Assembly (NCBI GenBank): GCA_903813345.2
Contig: CAIIXF020000001.1
Span: forward strand, 53,401,885 to 53,465,884
Direction: 5' to 3'
DNA length: 64,000 nucleotides
Source: Owenia fusiformis
Lineage: Eukaryota; Annelida; Polychaeta; Sabellida; Oweniidae
Shown: in pieces, positions 27,101-39,100 of the stretch
Numbering within the stretch: position 1 is the stretch's first letter
How the letters are laid out: every line of letters begins with the position of its first letter
Position numbers and translations under genes: made by a program
The notes under the pieces: generated by a model
Seen by the model: the letters and a program-made list of their open reading frames with translations, nothing else
Told to the model about the DNA's origin: nothing
The model's database searches: none

Positions 27101-30100
27101 TCTAGGCAATCCATGTACCGAGTGTAATGAAACTCCATCAATCAGGAACTGTCGATTCGAGCTGCCACCTGGCGCAACCCCCTTGCCTCCACCTACCCTC
27201 CCCACTTCGAACTGTCCTTCGCTAGATATCAACAACAGTACCTACACGTAAATATATATGAATGACTAGGCTACACAAAGAAAACAAAATCATTATTTTG
27301 GAGAATATCGTACTTTTTCCAATGTTTCATTATCTTTACATTTCGAAATAGTTTAATAGAGCTTCATTTACAATGACACCAGGATTCTTTATCATAAGCT
27401 AGTTGTGTCTTTATATCCACGTGTGCTTTTCTATTTTCATTCCTCGTTACATACAGGGTGGTCATTTTAAGAAATAACTTTACACAATTGTACATCATTC
27501 AATTTCCTACCAGCCTTCTATATTTCATGGTGGGGTTGTAGGAAATTGAATGATTTACAAAAGTGTGAAATATCAGGGAGTAATTTCTTAAAATGACAAA
27601 GATATATGAGGAAAATGCAGGGTTCCCATTTTTTGACCACCCTGAACATTTTTTGACTCATATATATGAACCGTGATTAAAGAATACACTTTAATTTACT
27701 ATATCATCTACACCACCGATTTATCAAAATTCAGAATAACTAGTTCCTCTCATTTGTTGAAAAAATAAGAACTAAAAATTGTACTTTAATTCCAGAATGG
27801 AGTGTAAGACGTTAGAAAGATGTACTGCCATTGTAACATGCGATATCTGCCATGAAATAACAGGATATGGAAAGAGAGAATGTAGCAAGGGAAAATGGGA
27901 TAAGCTTATCACAATATGCAGCCCAACGGGTGAGATGACAATACGTTTGATATCCCCCTACTGGAGGCATGATATCATATGATGATTGATATCAATATCA
28001 GCAGTGAATATATCAAGAGTCAAAGAATAAATCAAGAGTCAAAGAATATATCAAGAGTCAAAGAATATATCTAGAGTCAAATAATATATCAAGAGTCAAA
28101 TAATATTTCAAGAGTCAAAGAATAATATCAAGAGTCAAAGAATATATCAAGAATCAAATAATATATCAAGAGTCAAATAATACATCAAGAGTCAAATAGA
28201 ATATCAAGACTCAACGAATAAATCAAGAGTCAAAGGATATATCAAAAGTCATAGAATATATCAAACGTCAGAGAATATATCAAAAGTCAAAGAAGTGCTG
28301 ATATTTACAGATTTAACTCGGTTGCAACAGATGAAAAGAATCATATCAAGAAAATCATAAAAAACAATGGTTATTTCCAAATGTATTTTTGTCCCAAAGT
28401 AGATTAAATAGTTTAACTGACATCAACACGGAGGGTTTGAGAGCATACGTTGTAACCACGCACACACGCAGGACTTACGCATGTTCACTACAATTTATAA
28501 TTATCCTATATAATGAATCATTTGTGCGCCTTTTTACGTCACACATTTACACAAAATGCCTCCCACACTATTGTGGGCGAGTATTAGTTCTAATAGACTA
28601 GATGCGAGTAGAAATAATCTTGATTTAAGTCATCAAAAAATAAAAATTCAGTCAAACTGATGTCATATTTGGAATCTACATGTAGAATTACATCTAGAAA
28701 TGTGGTTTTGAAAAGAGTTTATCAACTTTGAAAATTTAATTTCCTTTGAAAATGTGACTTCTAGGTCGGGGAGATTCCCCATAGAGCCCATGTTGTAAAA
28801 TCAAAAAAAGTGAAATATCTTTTCTTGTGTTCGGCAGATTATATTTTCTTTTACTGGGCATATTTTAATTTGTATAACTATCAGATACAAAAGGGTAATA
28901 TGGAAAAGTGAACCACTAAAACTGATGAATATGCAAGTTTAAGGGAATTCTGTAATACCCTGCCATGTTATTTCCCCCGACTCAGCCACCTGGTGGCGAA
29001 ACTGGTAACTACCTACTCGCATCTGAGTAATTGTTATAGCTATTGTCATATCCGTAAACATCCCGTAAGTTTAGATGATACATGTGTATGATTGATGATG
29101 AATGGTCGCGTGGTTGGTCGGACTACCACTGTCATATTGGTTAATATCATATATGTTTAGATGATACATGTATGACTGATGATGACTGTGTCAGTCGCTA
29201 CAACACAAGCCGACCTGTTTGTAAAGATTGTCGGTGTACGTGCATTGACGATTACGATTGTCGAGGATTTAGCCCTGACGGCGGAGTTTGTGATATCAAG
29301 GCTGAAATTATAGAATGCAGTACGTGAAAGTATTCAAACATGATATTTTTGTGTTTTGCTATATATGTATTCACTCCCCTCAAAAATTGTATTAGCAATA
29401 GGACCAATGGCGTAGCGTCATATACGCATAAAACGCCATGACGTACTTTCGAAATTCAGAGAAAGGTTGATTTGTTATACTGATTGCCCTACACTTTAAA
29501 AATGGACAAAAAATGGCTAATAACTTGCATGTTATTAGTCCTTATTAAATGATATTTCGTGTTTTAAAACGCCCCAGAACGCCTCAAATGTAAAAATCAT
29601 TTTCAAATTTCCTTAAGGGGTCACCCTAAGAGCTCGTTCGATTTACTCATTCGTAGCGTACACTCTCAAAATCCCCACGCTACGCCACTGAGGACGTCCC
29701 ATTTCAATCCATGTTTAATTTGATGAAGATAAAACCATAATACGTCTTCATGAGACAATACTTTCTGTCATTCCTACAGAGCTGATGTGCCCATATCTCA
29801 AAGCACCGGAAAATGGATCAATCGTGTTTGATCCTCCTGTCATAGAAAACAACGCCAACTACACGTTTTCATGTGATCCTGGATTCGAGTTGTTTGGCTC
29901 TGAATCACGTGTGTGCATGAACAACACTTGGGATGGGAAGCTAACCGCCTGTGTTCCGGCTAATGGTAAATGTCTAAAATTTTTCATACGTCGCCAGATT
30001 TTCCAATTTGTGATAGAAGGATGTCAGTTTCGGAGGCAAATCATAAATGGTCAATATTCAGAAAAGGTGGCAACATTTAAAATGAATAAAACATGTTCCT

Positions 30101-33100
30101 CAGGTAAATACTAATTTATCGCTATTGTTTGCAGATGAATGTGAAAATGTGACTTGTGAAAATGGTGCAAATTGTATTGACGGACCTGGTTTCTTTACAT
30201 GTAACTGCTCCACTGGATATACGGGGACTTTCTGTGAAATAGACATAGGTAAACAATGTGTCCTTTCAATCTACCAATGGATTCATGCAGTATATGACCC
30301 ATAGACATAATACTCCTTGAATGTTACATAATTGCATTTGTATTACTTGACAAAATCAAATACAAAAATGACAACATATCCAATGCCCTTTGTGGTAGGA
30401 ACGTAAAAACTGGTTTCACTTTTCAGATGAATGTGCCAGTTCGCCATGTATGAACAATGCAACCTGTAACAACTTGATAGGCAGGTTCAGCTGCAATTGT
30501 ACTGCTGGATGGATTGGGGAATTTTGTCAAGGAGAAGGTAATGTTTATTTCAATTGTAAAAATGGCATAATATACCAGTAGTGCTTTTTGAACACGAAGG
30601 CAAGATAACAAGAGGCGGGACAAGAGGCCAATAGAGTAGCTCTACCGAATATACCAACCAACTAAAACTCAACGACTCAAAATAAAGCTGCTTTTCAATG
30701 ACAACAGAATAATATCACGAATTTTCGTTGCAGATATTTGTTACAGAGACGATCCCTGCGTTAATGCAGGAACATGTGCCAATATATTAACCTCATATGT
30801 AGTGCCTCTTTGTGAGGAAAATGCACTAATATGTAAAGAATACGGCACCACTCTTCCAACAACCGTAGCCTATATTGCACCTTGTAATGAAACTGCTGCA
30901 AACTGCACCACTGTTGAAACAATGATGAACTTCACCTTAACGACGGGAAATTCCTCCATAACGAGAAATATTACCAATATGACGACAACGGTTCCCATGA
31001 CAACGGGAAATATGACCATGACAACAAGTGGGTTTTTGTTAACAACTGCAACGCCAGTGCCGTGTAATTCAACATTAGAAAATTGCACAGAAGTGTCAAC
31101 AACAAACCCATGTAATTCATCAATTGAGAATTGCACAGAATTTTATACAACTACAAGACCGTGTAATTCATCTGTTGAGAATTGCACAAAGTTGGTCAAT
31201 ACAACAGAGATGATGCCGATGTGTGATTATGCATTGGCTGAACGATGTGCCATTTTGGATCCTAACAGTACATTTTCCTTCCAATGCACATGTCTGCCTG
31301 GATTTACAGGTGTTCGTTGTGAAACAGGTAATATATGGAGTCAATATTAATCTTTCACGTTTCTTTTGAGGCAAGGGGAGTAAATCGCCCTCACATTAAA
31401 AGCCTAGACTATAGTTTATAATTCAGAGGATAGAAAGAATGGGTGACCTATACTCTACCTAAACTGTCAATCTGGCAGTCAATGCTCTGTATATTTAGAT
31501 TATTAATAGAGAAGAATAAAAGCAAATATGATGTCAAACAGTGAACATCAGAATGCAAAAAAGGTTGTGAAGAGTTATTTGTTTTTTGGGAATCTCGTGG
31601 CTTGCTCTGTTCAAAACCTCGTGGTTATAATGATATACTCACTATTTCAGATATCAATGAGTGTGAAAGCTCACCGTGTTTGAATAACGGCACATGCGTA
31701 GATCTGATTGACATGTATGAATGCAACTGCACCTCTGATTGGAACGGCACACATTGCGAGAATCTACTGAGTAAGCTTTTACTTAATAATAAAATGGACT
31801 TTATATTAGTCAGAGACATATAAAATATATGTTTTATATGTCTCTGATATAGTCAAGCGTTCTGAAATCAATTGTTGTAACCATGGATATTATGAAATCA
31901 TAGTAAGATAACAATGGACTTAAAAATCTTATTCTACTAAAGCCTCTGGTAATGAGGCTGCAGGACGAGTTTATGATATAGACACAAGATCCTAAAGCTC
32001 TCACCTGGCTGGGAAACATGGTCACATGATCCCAACTAGACTTGCCATTTGTTTTTATTCAGATTATACAATCAGTATTTGCAAAAGTTTCATGTTCCAT
32101 CATTCCTTTGCATATTCGTTTCAGATGATTGCTTTTTTCTGCCATGCAAAAATGGTGCTACATGTATTGATGGTGTCCAGTCCTACACATGTATATGTCA
32201 TGAAGATTATACAGGCGAAAATTGTACAGAGCTAATAGGTGAAGAAAACTTTAAATATAAATCCGTAGAAAAGTGTGCCAATGGCTAAAAAAATCACGAT
32301 ATACCATGCACAGGGTGTCCATAAAATATTACAATTTTGATACAAATCCACTGGTATTGCACTCTTCAAACTAGAACCGAAACGACAAAATGTCAGTTTT
32401 TCTGGAAATTCTGCCTACAACTTCAAGGAGGATTGGCTCCCAGAGTGCACCACCGATATTCTGTCCCATATATGGGTATGTCGTTATACAAAATTCGAAT
32501 TCAAACAGCCGCCATTTTGTTCACTTCAACATTTAAATCGTGAATTTTGGTCTTATTTCCAAACGAAAAATTCCAAAACTCACAAGAAATGATCGAGATA
32601 TTGGTTCGAATCTTTTGAACTGTTTATTTTGAATTTATAGTCGGTTTTAATTTCAGAAAATAACGACATTTCGACGTTTTCATTGTTGGAAAATATCGAG
32701 TTTCGATCCTGGGAGCCAATCCTCCTTGCTACAACTTGTGAAATACGGAAAAAAGAAAAATCCTAACTTCGAAGTTCCCATAATTTGTTGCAGGTAATAC
32801 ACGCGGTGTCTGTGCAACAAAATGACCTGCTTGGTTTCTCGAAGCGCCATATTCACTGGGGAGTATCGTGATGCAACAACACCGTGTTGTTGCATCAAGA
32901 TGGCCAGACTTCCGGTGATAGATTTTCGTACGATATTTTGTTTCCCCAATTAAACCCATTTCTAGGACGAGTTGCTCAATAACCATACACGTGCAGTTAG
33001 CGAACGATCTATATTTAAAGAAACTGTCATTAGTATACATGTACCATCACCAAGAAGCAATAAGTTCACGGTTTTAGTTCCTCACTATTGATGCAACAAC

Positions 33101-36100
33101 ACCAAACCGAAGATGCAACAACACTCCTCTAGATTTGAGCAATGATGCAGCAACACCAATTAATAGTATAATTTCAGAAGACCATAAATCTCGAGAGGAA
33201 CAGATTTTTAAATGCTACTATTGCAATACAGTTACCAATTAGCCTACCCATATTTGCGTTCTTCTCAAGGCATTCAAAATACACGTCCTGTGGGCGAAGA
33301 TCCTTTATATGTATTTTCAAAAATTTATACTTTTACATATTATAATGTACTGGACGTTATTCTATAACATAGTTCAATCGCCTTTAACATGGCAAGCTTT
33401 AGTAACCCAATCTATTTTCATAAACCACTGTTCCATAGCTTGATGGCCCTGACTCCAGTTAGTATCATTCAAAGTGGTGGACAAACATCTTTCGTTCTCG
33501 GTAAACATGATGAGCTATTGGATATTATCATGATATTATCTGTCATCCATCTGTGGAACAGTGATAAACTAGTAGATGTACAGGGGCGGATCTGGGAACC
33601 AACAAGGGGGGGGGGGGGGCCAAATTTCAGGTCAGAGAAAAACACGTCCGCGCTTGCTGGGAAAAAAATTTTGGGCCCCTAAAACCCAAAAGTGGGCCCA
33701 AATTTTGAAATTTAGAGGCCCATTTTCTTCAAAATTTGGCCTGAAATTAAAAAATAAGGCCTTAAAAGGCCCATTAATGATCAAAAAGGCCCACTTTTTG
33801 GGGCCTGAAGGCCTTTTTTGGCCCAAAATCTTTTTAGGGCCCAATTTTTTTTCTGGGCCCACCAAAGGGGGGGGGGGGCGGGCCCCCAGGCCCCCCCCCC
33901 CCTAATCCGCCAGTGATGTACGTTACCACTGTTTATCAAATTATAACTAAAACAGTTTAACTGTGACATTCGTGAGCTGATGTTGATGGGATGATTGCTT
34001 CATCTATGATATAATATGACATGATTCTTTATTTCCTACAATTTGGAGAGCCAACGTGTAAAAACGTCTAATTGATTTATTAGAGAGGCCGTTTAGTTAC
34101 ACGTTTAATGGAAATCTTGCACGACGCACATGTAGAATTATTGCTCTCTTTGGATTCCTTCTCTCCGACTGAGTAAAAAGGTAAACAAAAGTGATAAGAT
34201 TTAGGGCCCAAAAAGGTAAATTGATAGGGGTACAGTTATCCCAGATATCCCGGGCCCTCGGGAAATATCATATTGTCTCTCGAAATAAAACCAATATTGA
34301 GTCCCTCTCAGTAAATAACTTTTATATAATAGCATTGTATAACTGCAATATCATTAAACCAACACTCATCCTATACAACTCTTGAGAACGATGTACAACT
34401 CCTGGATAGCGTAAACTCCTGAGCAGCGTATACAACTCTTCAACTTGATATATGACATCATACTTTGGGTGGGATAACAAAGGATATACAATATACAATT
34501 GTAGACCCCTCTTGAGGTCAACTGGCAAAATTGTATACCGATATTGTAAACGTTGAAAGTACTGTTGATCACTGAGACCAGATGTCGAGGACACTTTTGC
34601 CAGTTGACCGAAAAGAGAGGTTAACAATTGTTCTGTTAGTCCAAATAATATAATAATTGGACGAATATATAATCGAATATCACGTGAACATATTTGATAA
34701 GTAAAGGTATCATATTTTAGCAAAAAATCCCCAAACCGTCGAATACTTGTAATTTTTTACACAACTTATTTTTTCAAAATTAAAAAAATTTCAACATTAA
34801 AAAAACAATTTTTCAAAAATAGGGGTCAACAGTACCTAGTAGTGGTCAACAGTTTACAATTGTTGACCTCCCCAGAGGCCAACCGGCAAAATTGTATACC
34901 GAGACTGTAAACCGAAAAAATACTGTTGACAGAGACCGAAGGTCGAGGTCAACAGTAGTTTCAAGGTTTACAGTCGAGGTATATGATTTTGACGGTTGAT
35001 CGAATGGAGAGGTCTACTATTGTTTTGTTAGTCCGAGTAAACTAATAATACACATATAGACGACGATCATCAATCGGCATGGCTTCATTTCACAACCTTT
35101 TCTCCGAACCACGTTAGCAATATTTTTTTAGAAAATATGGAGACAGTGCAAGAAGCTTAACTCTGTATTTGGCACATCACGGCGTACTCGTTAGTGAATT
35201 AATGTTAATTTTAAGTTTCTATTTGTATTTTTGCTATACTTGTCGCCTAGTAAAGTCATTTTCATCAACACTTACAAAATGTCCGTCTTCCATGATTTTT
35301 TGTGACGTCATGAAACTTTTTTTAGAAGTAGCGGTCAACAGTACCTAGTAGCGGTCAACAGTGTACAAATAGTGACTGCCATTGAGGGAAATAGTGCAAA
35401 ATATTTTCCTCAAGGGAATATCCTGTCCACTGACATGTTCCCGAGGCTGCAGGCCGAGGGAACAAGTCAGTGGACAGGATATTCCCGAGAGGAAAATTTT
35501 TACACTATTTCCCGAAAATGTGGCAGTCAATATTTGTTTTATTATATACCTGATAAAGTGATAAGTACTCTGTAAACAAAAACAAAATTGAGAAGTCTTT
35601 TCATTTCAATATCAAATGTTCACAGGTTCTTATTGGCATTTAAAGGCATTTTACCTTTCAACTCCTATAATCTCAGATTTGGGGGAAGATAAAATGTACT
35701 ATTGACTGGTCACATGACCTAACTGGTGATTAGTACAATTCATCTTCCAGAGGATTCCCGTTTTAAGTTATTATTGTTCAACATCAATACAGAAAACTCC
35801 CCTATCACTCCTAGTTCAAAAGCTCGCCTATTTTCAAAATGGTCGCCATTTTTGTCTCGCAAAATTGTATTGTAAAAAGTCATGTCATTGTAAAGAGTAT
35901 TTGTATGAAATAATTTTGTTACAAAAAATCGGCAAAAAAGTATATCCTTTTTTTATTTTCTGCCATTTTAGCCATCATTCATTTTTGAGCAACACCATGT
36001 GAGCCCAGTACCCACAGTACTATTTATTTAAAAAATAGAGATTATGTACTAACTGCACGCATACGATTAAAGTAAAAAGTATATTCATTCCATGTACATG

Positions 36101-39100
36101 AAAAAAGCAACATCGTTATAGATTTACTAGGGTTAAATGGAAGAGCTGACCAGTACGCTTACTTTTGATTATCCCCGCGATAAAATATATTAGTACAATA
36201 TTTTTATTTAGTTATATTGCCGAACGAGATATCCACTTAGTTTGTTTTTGTAAATGTTTTGATGGTTTTGTACAGAGATCGACGAATGTGAAAGTAATCC
36301 CTGTCAGAATAATGCAACTTGCTGGGATGGACGTTTCTTATACACCTGTACCTGCCCTCGTGGATGGGAAGGGGTCAATTGTGAAAATAGTAAGTTTTTT
36401 CAAGGATTGCTTACAGGGTGTCCCAGAACTCATGAGAATTTTTTGAGGGAGATATAAGGCATGAATGATTTTCCTTCAAATTAAGTGGACTTAATAAACA
36501 AATATTGAGGAATAACTGACATGAATTTCAGGCACATATCTTTTATATTTCCGAATATATTGACATTTGAATTCTACATCGCCACAAACCCCGGAGTAGT
36601 CAGAGAAATACAACAATTTACGTCACATTTTGATAATATTAATATTAATATTTACACAACTTCTCTACTCTAATAGCATTGTTTTCATTGAATTATTTCA
36701 GCGTTTCAGTACATTAATTAATAGGATCATACACATTCAGCTAACGTATCTCCACGGAGTTATTAGAGCATATTATCTGCAGTTGATGTCGTCTTTTCAG
36801 CTACTCTATACACATTCCCAAATCGTCCAATAGCCATTTCTGTAAGGTCCTCTGAAACAACATGACTCAATTCTTCCTCTGTTTCAGTAACATGGCTCAC
36901 TAATCTTTGTTTAAGGTCCCCAAAGAAATCAAAAGTCTAGTAGAGCATATCTGGCAAGTATATGGAGCTACTATAAACTGTGAAGTCTCAATAGAAAGTA
37001 AATTGGATACACTACTGACATGCATGTAGTGACTTATTCACTGGTGCATTGTCAATATGCAAGATCATATTGGCTAGCAAATGGGGACATTTCTTTCAGT
37101 CCTTAGGAACATGTCATTATGATCTTTCAGCAAACCAATTGTACAATCTGTTGATGTATCGGGTCTCTATCAAAGTTTATATATCGTTTTATCAAAGTGC
37201 ATCATCAATATGAGAAAAATGCTGAACTGAGCTTATACAAAAAACATTGGTTTTATAGTTGAGAATTTGTATAAAATTTACAAAATGTGACATAAACTGT
37301 TGTATTTTCCCGATAACTCCGGGGTTTGTGGCGATGCATAATTCAAATGTCAATAAATTCGGAAATATAAAAGATATGTGCCTGAAATTCATGTCAGTTA
37401 TTCCCCAAAGTGTGTTTAATAAGTGTACCAAATTTGAAGAAAAATCACCCATGCCTTGTATCTCCCTCAAAAAATTCTCATGAGTTCTGGGACACCCTGT
37501 ATTTATAAGACATTTTTACTGATTTACAGAGATTTATTTGTGTTTCAAATGTTGCCCAAAATATGACATTAATACATGTTCGACTTTCTTCATGGGCTTC
37601 CATAGAGAGAATCTTTTTTGAAAAAATATATTTTTCATCAATTCATGATTGAGTTTCTTCATGGGCTTGTTTTTTTTAAAAATTCATTAATAGTGCAAGA
37701 CAAATGCAGATATATATTCAAATAAGCCATGAAAAAAGCACAGCTGCTACATTTGTAAGGAAACCACCTTCAAATCATGAAACACCTAGACATATCATCC
37801 TCTTGTACTTACATTGCTCAGTTATTTTCTATTCTATGTTGTATGATGTGTACTTTGGGCATGAAAATAGATAATGAGGTCAAATACATGCAATGACTCA
37901 AACATTTTTCTAATCATTTTTATATGATTTTTGATCACTCTGATTACATCATGAATACGCAGTTGCTAATAAGTAGCCTGTAATTGGTTATACATCATAT
38001 TCAAATAATATACGTAATTCGTGTCCAGGGTTCGAACAAACTTATGAGAAAATCATGAATGTGTTCTCGCTAAAGATTCTAGCTTATTGTCAAATAGCAA
38101 ATTAGTCGCCATTACTCCCATTCAGTAACAGGAAGTTAAACGTATATTGCATGTCATTATTCGCTTACAAGTACAGGTACGTGACGAAGGTAACAAGACC
38201 ATTCAACCCCTTTACAACTCATCCCTGGACACCTCAGTCTTTAGACCACTCGACTCCTCTATCTCCTAGGCAACTCTGATAACTTATCTCCTTGACAACT
38301 CATCCTTTAAAGGAATATTCCTTGCCAAACCATCTCTCTCCTCATATGGTAGCTATAACCATAAATATGCTTGCCATGTTTAGCAAAACACGCAAAAATG
38401 TTTTGATATGGTCAAATTTGATCACTTAGAAATGTGATGCTCAATTCCAGTAAGCTGCCATCTTTTAAAATTTCACACAGGAAGTGATGTCATCGACTCT
38501 CAACTTTGCATATAGCATTAGGTGAGGAGCTATTAAGAATTACAAAACCAGCTAAATATTCTTTTTCAACTTTGTATCTTATTTTATCCTTCTGAAAATC
38601 TCTTCTTTTACTCTAAGTTGACAAGCCCTGAAAATATTTTTGCTCAGAAAGTAATGATCACTTGTCTAGAAGTGATTTTGTGCTACTTTCCTATACTGTT
38701 ATGGGCAAGGTTATAGAAGTTGAGAGTTGATGACATCACTTCCTGCAAGAAATCTTAAAAGATGGCAGCTCACTGGAAATAAGCACTAGATTTTTAAATG
38801 ATCAATATTGACCATATTAAAACATTTTTCCATGTTTTGCTAAATATGGAAACTATATATATGATTATAGCTACCATATCAAGAGAGAAAGGGTCTGGCA
38901 AGGAATATTCCTTTAAGCGTAAGCGAAAATTTCACTGATGCATACATATTATCATTGACACAAAATGGAAGTGCCACTTTAAGATATTAGCTTCTATGCC
39001 TGAGTCCAAGCCCTGAGAAATCATTTGAAAATCAAAAATAAATGGATAATACAGGTATAGGTAACAATTCAAAGAATATCAAATCATGTACAAATAAAAA

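Noticed and set aside
28005-28295. CRISPR-like periodicity
   Set aside because: A continuous 19-bp minisatellite without spacers in a eukaryotic intron.
33576-33905. Reading frames through the G/C-run element
   Set aside because: Composition comes from GGGCCC and AAATTT repeats within a transposon with clear target duplication.
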